Assembly (NCBI RefSeq): GCF_900111985.1
Contig: NZ_FOKI01000031.1
Coordinates: 1 to 39,199, forward strand
Direction: 5' to 3'
Origin: Clostridium frigidicarnis
GTDB taxonomy: Bacteria > Bacillota > Clostridia > Clostridiales > Clostridiaceae
DNA: 39,199 bases
Numbering within the stretch: position 1 is the first letter of the stretch; every line of letters begins with the position of its first letter. The translations under genes were made by a program, and so were the position numbers. A model generated the notes under the pieces. That model had not been told where the DNA came from. It ran no database searches and saw nothing but the letters and a program-made list of their open reading frames with translations. Positions 1 to 7,024 of this stretch are shown here, piece by piece.

Positions 1-2
1 TT

Positions 3-266
3 AGTGGTGTATTTGAAAAGGGATGTATGGATGAAAAAGTAGTTCATGAAAGGATTCCAGTAAGGAGTCCTAATTACAATGCTTTTATTGAGTCATATCA
101 CAGATATCTTCAAGAAGAGTGCCTTAATAATGAGATGTATTGGAGCTTAAAAGAGTTAGAAATTGATTTAAATGATTATGTTTATAGATATAACCATGAA
201 AGGATACATTCCTCTATAGGATATGTATCCCCACATGAATATTATAAAAATAAAATTTCAGCTTAG
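3..266 (+). pseudogene. IS3-family transposase, C-terminal remnant (partial at window edge)
   Basis: The frame is open from base 3, so the gene begins to the left of the window. The visible 87 residues are the end of a DDE (rve) integrase-type transposase core. NAFIESYH carries the catalytic glutamate context, and RYNHERIHSSIGYVSPHEYY is the usual C-terminal signature of IS3-group OrfB proteins. The stop TAG is at 264-266. An internal ATG at 27 could be read as a start, but it would lack the two catalytic aspartates, so it is a fragment or the tail of a gene continuing leftwards. I could not recognise the right inverted terminal repeat in the following 100 bases, so whether the copy is intact cannot be judged here. 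Confidence 0.85.
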
Positions 267-376
267 CTTGAAATTTTGAGAAAACTTTAGAATGAGTAAC
301 TTTAGTCCAGATAGCGGGGAGCAATCCGAGGTTGAAAATCACAGATTTTCTTTAATTATATTCTTAAAATTTTAAA

Positions 377-580
377 ATCTTCCTAAGAATATTTATCCTT
401 CAATTGTCAATTCTCAATCGTCAATTATCAATTCATTTCAATCTTCCTAAGAAAATTTATCCTTCAATTGTCAATTTCTTAAACTCTTGCAACTTGTCAC
501 TTGTAATTTTTCACTCATTAAAGTTTTCAACTAAAAACTCTATATGTTTTAATGCTTATTAAAGTTATCCACAAATTTAA
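377..580. repeat. intergenic repeat tract (36-bp direct duplication, CAATTGT and ACTTGT units)
   Basis: The spacer between the transposase remnant and the hexosaminidase holds no gene. A 36-bp segment at 377-412 is repeated at 441-476 with one mismatch. Between and after the copies are many short units of the CAATTGT/CAATCGT/CAATTAT type and ACTTGTCACTTGTAA (around 490-505). Bases 524-580 are about 80 percent identical to 32353-32409 and end in TTATCCACAAATT, which contains a DnaA-box-like nonamer (564-572). Confidence 0.7.
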
Positions 581-598
581 AATATTATAAACAATAGT

Positions 599-2212
599 TT
601 ATTTCTTTTCAGATGTCCATACACTACTATCCTTGTAGTAATTTATTCCTTGATTTTTCATTCTTTCCCCTTGTTTCTCTAATCTGACCTTATATTCATT
701 CCAATCTCTAGCGTCTTTAGGTGTCCAACCTATTTCAGCATGACCTAATAATCTTGGATATATCATATAATCCATAGCTTTTGTATCGGAGATTGTTTCA
801 GTCCATAATGGTGCTTCTATACCTAAAACTAACTCCTTTGGAGCATAATCAGTAGGATCCCATTTATATGCGGTTTCTACAGGAATGTAACCTGCCCAGT
901 CTAATCCATATGGCGTACTCTCATTATATTTCATATCTAAATAAGCTTTTTTTGCAATTGAAATAATCATTTTCATATTTTTTTCTCTAGCTGCTTCATT
1001 AGAATCTTTCCAATTCTGTAATACTACATTTGAATTTATTTCCGGAGATGTATCAATTGGATCCCAACCTATTGGAGTTTTTCCATACTTCTCAACTATT
1101 TTAGATACCCGGCCTACAAAATAATCATAGTCCTCCTTTTTAGTACTATCCGCTTCATCCCCTCCTATGTGAATATATTTGGAAGGTGATATCTCAGAAA
1201 CTTCCTTAATTACATCATCAATAAATTCATATGTTTTTTCATCATGAGTCATTAAGGAACTAAATCCTACGTCTGTACCTGTATATAAAGGTTTTCTTTT
1301 ACCATCTGGATTTAGAAAACCATAAGAAGCCAATGCCGCATTGGTATGACCTGGCATATCAAATTCAGGAATTATCTCTACATATCGTTCAGCTGCGTAT
1401 TTAACTATATCCTTAAACTCTTCTTGTGTATAATATCCTCCAGGTCCACCACCTACTTCTGTGCTTCCACCTATATTAGTTAAGTCTGGCCATTTTTTTA
1501 TTTCTAAACGCCATCCTTGATCATCACTGAGGTGTAAATGAACTTTATTTATTTTATATTGAGATGCATGATCTATTTGACGTTTAACTTCATCTACAGT
1601 GAAAAAGTGTCTAGCCACATCAATCATTAATCCTCTATAACCATATTCAGGTTTATCATTTATTGTTGAAACAGGAATACTCCATTCCACGTCAGTAACT
1701 ACGGTGTCCTTTTCAATATCTGCTAGCAATAGTTGTCTTAATGTTTGAACCCCTCTTGAAATTCCTTCTGGCCTATAGGCTATAATTTTAACATTTTCAG
1801 GTGTGGTTATTATTTTATAACCTTCATCTCCTTGAGCTTCTTCTGATCCTATAGTAGTTAAATAAATACTACCTGATGGAACATTATCTGATTTAATAAT
1901 ATTTAATTCGAAGCCTGTAGAAGACTTTAATTTTCCCCTTATAAGTTCTGCAATTTTATTAATTTCTTCTGTTTCTTCTTCATTATTTCCTTTTATATAA
2001 ATCGAAGTATCCTTTGTAAGTATAAATTTACCCTCACCTTTTTCATAGCTTACAGGCCTTGGAATAATAATATTATTACTACTTTCTATTGCAGAAATTG
2101 CTTTCGCTTCATTGTTTCCTTTAGAAATCATTGTGGAAGAGACCGTTGCTAGTATTAACACTATCATCATTTTAGATATAAACTTCCAATGTGTATTAGA
2201 TATATTTTTCAT
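599..2212 (-). CDS. secreted beta-N-acetylhexosaminidase, glycoside hydrolase family 20
   Basis: This enzyme removes terminal N-acetylglucosamine or N-acetylgalactosamine from glycans or chitin fragments. The 537-residue protein begins with a positively charged, hydrophobic export signal (residues 9-30). A GH20b-type N-terminal domain follows (about 45-185, starting PRPVSYEKGEG). The GH20 barrel starts near YGYRGLMIDVARHFF (190-205), includes HLHLSDDQGWRLE (225-237), and has the catalytic pair Asp352-Glu353 in HIGGDEAD. No wall anchor or carbohydrate-binding module is visible, so it is probably released. The start is supported by AAGGA nine bases upstream of the ATG. It stands alone between a transposase remnant and an unrelated gene, as a foraging enzyme acting on host mucin or chitin would. 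The exact substrate cannot be told from sequence. Confidence 0.93.
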   Translation of the reverse strand: MKNISNTHWKFISKMMIVLILATVSSTMISKGNNEAKAISAIESSNNIIIPRPVSYEKGEGKFILTKDTSIYIKGNNEEETEEINKIAELIRGKLKSSTGFELNIIKSDNVPSGSIYLTTIGSEEAQGDEGYKIITTPENVKIIAYRPEGISRGVQTLRQLLLADIEKDTVVTDVEWSIPVSTINDKPEYGYRGLMIDVARHFFTVDEVKRQIDHASQYKINKVHLHLSDDQGWRLEIKKWPDLTNIGGSTEVGGGPGGYYTQEEFKDIVKYAAERYVEIIPEFDMPGHTNAALASYGFLNPDGKRKPLYTGTDVGFSSLMTHDEKTYEFIDDVIKEVSEISPSKYIHIGGDEADSTKKEDYDYFVGRVSKIVEKYGKTPIGWDPIDTSPEINSNVVLQNWKDSNEAAREKNMKMIISIAKKAYLDMKYNESTPYGLDWAGYIPVETAYKWDPTDYAPKELVLGIEAPLWTETISDTKAMDYMIYPRLLGHAEIGWTPKDARDWNEYKVRLEKQGERMKNQGINYYKDSSVWTSEKK

Positions 2213-2365
2213 TAGCTCACATCCTTACATGTTTTTCAATATAAACTTATTTTTATTATGTACTGTATATGGTAACCTTCATTATTATTTTATAACCTAA
2301 AATTCATAGTCTATACCATAAATCTCTTATAAGACACATAATGTGTTTGGATATTTAAGCAATAG

Positions 2366-2396
2366 AAAAAAACGCACTCATTTTGGTGCGTTTTTT
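2366..2396 (-). terminator. intrinsic terminator after the pentapeptide-repeat gene
   Basis: The stem CGCAC/GTGCG (2373-2377 with 2386-2390) is flanked by an A-run and a T-run, so it can work in both directions. It lies downstream of the minus-strand gene ending at 2481. Confidence 0.8.
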
Positions 2397-2466
2397 AGGC
2401 AATTTTATTATTTACAATGCATATAGTTTAAAACTTAATTTTTTTGAATGTGCATTGAATGTGCCT
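2397..2466 (-). repeat. degenerate copy of the AGGCACAT palindromic element
   Basis: Read on the minus strand it begins AGGCACATTCAATGCACAT, with the end partly duplicated, then an A-run, and ends in ATTGCCT. It is the most diverged of five copies and the only one lying at the 3' side of a gene. Confidence 0.5.
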
Positions 2467-2480
2467 TATTTCTCAATCAA

Positions 2481-3344
2481 TTATTTATCCCAATATGCAG
2501 GCCTAACTAATGACATTGGTAACTTTGTATTAGAGTCTCCCTTAGCTGAATTAATCTGAGCTTGCGTAATAAATATGCTATTTGTGAGATTAGCTCCTCT
2601 TATATCAGCATCTCTAAAATCAGCTCCAATAAGGTCTGCTCCACTTAAGTCAACCGATCTAAGGTCTGCTGCAATAAGAAATGCACCTCTCAAATCTTCT
2701 CCTCTTAGATTAAGTTTTTTAAGGTCTGAACCAATAAAATTTAATCTTCCAGCAATTGTCTTCTTACGTTTTAAAGCGTTCTTTTGTCCTCTACGAGCTT
2801 TAGCTCGTACAAGTTCACTAGTTTTTAAAAGTAGAACATTAACATTGTTTCTGTGCGCTACTAAGTCTAGCTTTATGAGTGAATCAGCATCTAGGTTAGT
2901 AAGCCTTACTGTTTCGCTTATCATATAACTAATTTTCTCTTGGCTAATACTGTCATATTGCATTCTAAATGCTTCTGTTAGATACCATAACATTTCATGA
3001 AGTTGTCTCATAACCAAAAATACATCAAACATCTGCTTTTCAGTTCCTGGATTTGTTCTCCAATCGTGTCCACCATATGTAACTTGAGCAACTTTTTGAC
3101 CTGCTCCAAAGCAGTCATAAGCAGTACATCCTTTAAGACCTTTCTTCCTAAGATTTTTGTGAACAGCACATTTAAAATCAGATTGTAAATTTATACAAGG
3201 TTTACCAGCGTCTTTGTCCGTTGGAAAACCTTCTGAAGCAGAAAAGTACAATGCAACACAGCAGAACCCAAAACATTTTTGGCAGTCAACTTTCAGATTG
3301 TCATATAATTCTTTATTACACTTAATTTCATCTTGATATATCAT
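2481..3344 (-). CDS. pentapeptide-repeat protein with N-terminal Cys-rich domain
   Basis: Function is unknown. The 287-residue protein has three visible parts. Residues 9-80 are rich in cysteine, with a CxxCxxxCC cluster (Cys21, 24, 28, 29) and further Cys50, 59, 73 and 78, reminiscent of metal- or cluster-binding CxxCxxCC domains. Residues 100-200 are mostly helical, ending in a very basic stretch (RAKARRGQKNALKRKK). Residues about 205-255 are pentapeptide repeats (A(D/N)LxX units such as ADLRS, VDLSG, ADLIG, ADFRD, ADIRG, ANLTN), which fold as a right-handed beta-helix. No signal peptide is seen, so it is cytosolic. Pentapeptide proteins such as Qnr/MfpA protect gyrase, but here the repeat region is short and the Cys domain dominates. 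It appears monocistronic. Confidence 0.85.
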   Translation of the reverse strand: MIYQDEIKCNKELYDNLKVDCQKCFGFCCVALYFSASEGFPTDKDAGKPCINLQSDFKCAVHKNLRKKGLKGCTAYDCFGAGQKVAQVTYGGHDWRTNPGTEKQMFDVFLVMRQLHEMLWYLTEAFRMQYDSISQEKISYMISETVRLTNLDADSLIKLDLVAHRNNVNVLLLKTSELVRAKARRGQKNALKRKKTIAGRLNFIGSDLKKLNLRGEDLRGAFLIAADLRSVDLSGADLIGADFRDADIRGANLTNSIFITQAQINSAKGDSNTKLPMSLVRPAYWDK

Positions 3345-3471
3345 ATGTATTCTTACCCCGTATTCTTAGAATATAAATAATTTTAACTCCTAAATTATAT
3401 CATAAATGAATTAAATTGCTGTATATACCATTATACTTTTCGCTATTAAATTACAAGTTCATTTGCATCTT

Positions 3472-4308
3472 TTAATGAGTATGCAATCCTGTAAATCCAT
3501 CTTCATGTACATGATCAGTTCCTAACCCTTTAATATGTTCATGTGTGTGCATAAATGATACTTGTAATTTTTTGTTTATAGGGTTAACTCCTACATACGC
3601 ATTTACACCAAATACGTCTTTTAACATTTCGCAATTTATTACTTCTTCTACTATTCCAAAGTTCTTTATCTTTCCATCTTTCATTACAATTAAATAATCA
3701 CAATACATAGATGCTAGATTCATATCATGTATAGCTGATAAAGTAGTTATATTAAGACTTTTAACTAAATCCATAATCTGTATCTGGTGACCTATATCTA
3801 AATGATTTGTTGGTTCATCTAGTATTAAAAAATTAGTATTTTGAACTAAAGCCCTTGCTATTAACGTTCTTTGCTTTTCTCCCCCTGATAACTTAGAAAA
3901 ACTCCTCTCACTATAGCTTTCTAAGCCTACCTTTTGGAGCATATTCTTAACCATTTGTAAATCATCTTTAGAATAATTTTGAAAAACTGATTTATATGGA
4001 TATCTTCCCATCTTTACTATTTGTTCAACAGTAAAATCAAAGTGAGTATTACTTTCTTGAGCTAAAACTGCAATCTCTTTTGCACAATCTTTATATTTCA
4101 TTTTATCTAATTCTTCATTATCTAATAATATACTTCCACTTAATGGTTTATAAAGTCTATATATGTTTTTAAGTAATGTAGATTTTCCTGAGCCATTAGG
4201 ACCTATAACTCCTACGAATGAACCTTTTTGAATATCAAAAGATATATCTTTTAATATTTCTTTTTTATCTATGCTGAATCTTAAATTTTTAACTTGGACT
4301 TTAAACAT
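3472..4308 (-). CDS. ABC transporter ATPase (FecE/FepC type) with His-rich C-terminal tail
   Basis: This is the ATPase of a siderophore/B12/metal-type importer. The 278 residues contain Walker A GPNGSGKST (36-44), signature LSGGEKQR (140-147), Walker B LILDEPT (161-167) and the switch histidine in AIHDMN (His194). The last 25 residues carry seven histidines (254, 256, 258, 266, 268, 276, 278) in HTHEH, DHVHED and HTH groups. This tail is not part of the ordinary ATPase fold and looks like a metal-binding or metal-sensing appendix. The start overlaps the stop of the permease gene, so the two are translationally coupled. With hypA and hypB just upstream, a nickel, cobalt or zinc substrate (or a chelate) is a better guess than ferric siderophore, but sequence alone cannot decide. 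Confidence 0.92.
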   Translation of the reverse strand: MFKVQVKNLRFSIDKKEILKDISFDIQKGSFVGVIGPNGSGKSTLLKNIYRLYKPLSGSILLDNEELDKMKYKDCAKEIAVLAQESNTHFDFTVEQIVKMGRYPYKSVFQNYSKDDLQMVKNMLQKVGLESYSERSFSKLSGGEKQRTLIARALVQNTNFLILDEPTNHLDIGHQIQIMDLVKSLNITTLSAIHDMNLASMYCDYLIVMKDGKIKNFGIVEEVINCEMLKDVFGVNAYVGVNPINKKLQVSFMHTHEHIKGLGTDHVHEDGFTGLHTH

Positions 4309-5390
4309 TACTCTTTTCCTCCAAATGAATAGTTTCTCTTACAAATTAAGTATAAGAAGAACGGTCCTCCAACTAATGCAGTTATTATTCCTATAGGTAT
4401 TTCTATTGGTGGGAAAAGCCCTCTAGCTACAATATCTGATAATATTAGGAATATAGCACCTATTAATGATGAAAGTGCTATAAGTTTTTTATGATCACTT
4501 CCTGTTATAGTTCTACATATATGTGGCACTACAAGTCCTATAAATCCTATAGAACCAGTTATAGCAACTAATGACGATGTAAGTAATGTAGCTAATATTA
4601 AAATTATAGATTTTATAAGCTTTATATTTATTCCAAGTATTATTGCACTATCATCACCAAGAAGTAATATATCTAGTGATTTAGACATTATTAATGCTAC
4701 TATCATAACTACAACTAACATAATAAATGGGAATAATAAAATCTCTCTTTTAGCTCCTCCTAAACTACCAACAGTCCAAAACAGAGCAGTCTTTGCTTGA
4801 TTTGAATTCTCTGCTGAATATATAAGTAAGTTAGTAAATGCCGAAAATATTGTTGATATTGCCATACCTGATAATACTAATCTTGTTGTAGATGTTGTTT
4901 TACCCATTTGAGTACCTATAGCAAAAACTAATATTCCTGATATAAGAGAACCTACAAAGGCTCCTGCTCCAATACTATTTATGCCAAGTGATGACATACC
5001 GCCTAAAACTATAACTGCAACAGCACCACAAGATGCCCCTGATGATATACCTAATATATATGGCTCAGCTATTGGGTTTTTAGTAACACATTGCATAAGC
5101 ACTCCACAAAGTGCTAATCCAGCTCCACATATACCTCCCAATAATACTCTAGGAAATCTTATTTCCCATATAATATTTTGTGTCATTACACTTCCAACAT
5201 CACTGTAAACTGCTCCATTTGTTAATTTACTAAGTAGTACTTTATATACTTCTCCAGGTTCAATATACGTACTACCTATGGCTATAGCTACAACTACTGT
5301 ACCTACTAATATTATAGTTAAAGCTATAACCCAAAATAAAAAACCTTTCTTTTTAGAAAGGCCTTTTTTATCTTCTAAAACTACTTGCAT
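4308..5390 (-). CDS. ABC transporter permease, FecCD/BtuC family
   Basis: This is the membrane subunit of the importer. The 360-residue hydrophobic protein shows family hallmarks: RFPRVLLGGICGAGLALCGVLMQ near residues 80-100, NPIAEPYILGISSGASCGA after it, and the coupling segment GFIGLVVPHICR with DHKKLI near 285-305. Around ten transmembrane helices are expected. The N-terminus is a short basic cytosolic tail. It overlaps both neighbours by one base (5390 and 4308), a tight three-gene unit with the binding protein first and the ATPase last. FecCD-type permeases carry heme, ferric siderophores, cobalamin or metal chelates, so the family does not define the substrate. Confidence 0.93.
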   Translation of the reverse strand: MQVVLEDKKGLSKKKGFLFWVIALTIILVGTVVVAIAIGSTYIEPGEVYKVLLSKLTNGAVYSDVGSVMTQNIIWEIRFPRVLLGGICGAGLALCGVLMQCVTKNPIAEPYILGISSGASCGAVAVIVLGGMSSLGINSIGAGAFVGSLISGILVFAIGTQMGKTTSTTRLVLSGMAISTIFSAFTNLLIYSAENSNQAKTALFWTVGSLGGAKREILLFPFIMLVVVMIVALIMSKSLDILLLGDDSAIILGINIKLIKSIILILATLLTSSLVAITGSIGFIGLVVPHICRTITGSDHKKLIALSSLIGAIFLILSDIVARGLFPPIEIPIGIITALVGGPFFLYLICKRNYSFGGKE

Positions 5391-6412
5391 TACTTATTTT
5401 CTCCAAAGAAATATCCGTACATTTCCTGGATAAGCTTAGGGTTTCTAACACCTGGAGATAACTCAGCTAATCCTACAACATATATTTTGTTATTTTTTAT
5501 AGCAGGTACATCTTTAAGTGCAGGATGAGCCTTCAAAAAGTCTATCTTTTCTTGTACTGGTTTTCCTGCCATAAAATCAGTTACTAATATGACTTCTGGA
5601 TTGTCTGCTGCTATACTTTCCCATGAAACATATATATAAGGTTTAGTTGCATCTTTAGCAAATACATTTTTTCCACCCGCAAGGTTTATTAAGTTATTAG
5701 CAAGTCCTGCTCCAACTACCATTGCATCATTTTCACCAGAATCAAATACCATCATTTTCGCTCTATCTTCTTCTTTTATGTCTCCAACTTTGTCTTTTAC
5801 AACTTTTATATCACTTTTCATTTTACCTACAACTTCTTTAGCTTTATCTTGTACTCCGAATATTTTCCCTAATAATTCAAAATCTTCATAAACAGTTTCT
5901 ACTGTAGAATCTGCTCTATAAGACTTAGCCATAAATGGAATTATATCTTTTGATATAAGTTCACTAGGTGATCCTGTAGTTTGTTCACTTATAGATGAAT
6001 CCCATCCACTTACAAAGTCTGCACCTGTTGCTATAAATGCTTCTTTAGATACAGAATGACCTTCTCCAACTTTAAGTACTGGTATTTTATTGTAGGCTTC
6101 TTCAAATTCAGGTAATATAGGATTATCTAAAAGAGCCGTTCCTATCATTCTATCCTCTAAATTTAATGCTAATAACATTTCTGTCATAAATTGAGATAAT
6201 GTAACTGCCTTTTTTCTTGGCGATTTTACTGTTACATCATAATCTTTAGCACTATCTGAATATACGAATTTTACTGTTTCAAAATTACTCTCTTGAACTT
6301 CAGTGTTTGTTTTTTTCACCTTATCTTTTTCATTATTGGAGCATCCTACTGAACCTATAGCTAATCCAGCTATAGTTAATGTTATTATAAATTTTCTTAA
6401 CGTCTTATTCAT
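5390..6412 (-). CDS. ABC transporter substrate-binding lipoprotein (FecB/BtuF type)
   Basis: This is the extracellular binding subunit for the importer encoded downstream. The 340-residue protein starts with a lipoprotein signal; the lipobox GSVGC places the lipidated cysteine at 24, followed by a Ser/Asn/Lys-rich linker. The body is a two-lobed periplasmic-binding-protein-like fold joined by a long helix, with landmarks LLALNLEDRMIGT, GADFVSGWDSS and NPEVILVTDF. Unlike the ATPase it has no His-rich loop, so it is not of the classical ZnuA type. A 186-bp AT-rich gap separates it from hypA, enough for its own promoter. The ligand is unknown. The ATPase tail and the hyp genes argue for metal, and the family also includes cobalamin binders, which would suit a B12-using cell. 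Confidence 0.9.
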   Translation of the reverse strand: MNKTLRKFIITLTIAGLAIGSVGCSNNEKDKVKKTNTEVQESNFETVKFVYSDSAKDYDVTVKSPRKKAVTLSQFMTEMLLALNLEDRMIGTALLDNPILPEFEEAYNKIPVLKVGEGHSVSKEAFIATGADFVSGWDSSISEQTTGSPSELISKDIIPFMAKSYRADSTVETVYEDFELLGKIFGVQDKAKEVVGKMKSDIKVVKDKVGDIKEEDRAKMMVFDSGENDAMVVGAGLANNLINLAGGKNVFAKDATKPYIYVSWESIAADNPEVILVTDFMAGKPVQEKIDFLKAHPALKDVPAIKNNKIYVVGLAELSPGVRNPKLIQEMYGYFFGENK

Positions 6413-6598
6413 TCCCTGTTTTCCCCTCTACATTATGTTATTTAATATAAAAATTTACGCTTTTTTCATTCTTAATTTTATAGTATTTTTTTATATGTAT
6501 TTCAAGTATACTCAAATCCCCGACTTACTTTTACGGTTATGCTGGCACATTCTAATTTTCTTCATTTTTTTATTTTATCAACATTTTCTTAGTCTAAT

Positions 6599-6940
6599 TT
6601 AACAAGCTATTATTTCCTTAATCATAAACTCTTTTCCGCATAATATATCCAAATCTCTACTTCCGCAGTGTGGACATTTACCATTATTCTCAATTAGATT
6701 AAAAACTTTATTACACTCTTTGCAAATACCGTTTCCTGGCAATATTTCAATTTTCAATTTCGTATTCTGCAATAATGTACCATCTACTGCAGCTGGATAA
6801 CATGATTCAATATATCTTGGAATCATGGATGAGAGCTCACCAATTTGGAGAACCAATGTATCGATTTTTGTTACTGCATTTTTTCTTGCAAAATTTTCAA
6901 CAGTTTTAACAACTTCAATCACAACTCCTAATTCATGCAA
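6599..6940 (-). CDS. hypA: nickel metallochaperone HypA
   Basis: HypA delivers Ni(II) during maturation of [NiFe]-hydrogenase (and in some bacteria urease), working with HypB. The 113 residues match the family length. The N-terminal Met-His-Glu (MHELG) supplies the nickel site, and two CxxC pairs (Cys73/76 and Cys89/92) form the structural zinc site. It is the last gene of a hypB - flavoprotein - hypA group, 84 bp downstream of the flavoprotein. A GC-rich hairpin (6975-6991) lies in that gap. No hydrogenase structural genes or hypC-F are in the window, so the client enzyme must be elsewhere or be something other than a hydrogenase. Confidence 0.95.
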   Translation of the reverse strand: MHELGVVIEVVKTVENFARKNAVTKIDTLVLQIGELSSMIPRYIESCYPAAVDGTLLQNTKLKIEILPGNGICKECNKVFNLIENNGKCPHCGSRDLDILCGKEFMIKEIIAC

Positions 6941-6974
6941 ATAAACTCACCTCTCTTGTCAAAGTTCAAAAGTA

Positions 6975-6991
6975 GGGGAACCTCGTTCCCC
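6975..6991 (-). terminator. GC-rich hairpin between the flavoprotein gene and hypA
   Basis: A perfect 7-bp stem GGGGAAC/GTTCCCC with a three-base loop. On the minus strand it is followed by only a weak T-rich tail (TACTTTTG). It could be a partial terminator, an attenuator or an RNA-processing barrier setting the level of hypA. Confidence 0.5.
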
Positions 6992-7024
6992 CATCTTTTA
7001 TTTTATATAATTTGTTAATTTCTC

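Noticed and set aside
2575-2928. Plus-strand repetitive open frame (SAPLKS-like repeats) opposite the pentapeptide gene
   Set aside because: It is the antisense image of the pentapeptide repeats and lacks a ribosome site.
3472-6412. Assigning the importer to ferric siderophores by family
   Set aside because: The FecCD family also carries cobalamin, heme and metal chelates, and local context points to metals other than iron; left unassigned.
6413-6598. NikR operator in front of the binding-protein gene
   Set aside because: No GTATGA-N16-TCATAC-like pair could be seen, so nickel control is not supported by a known site.
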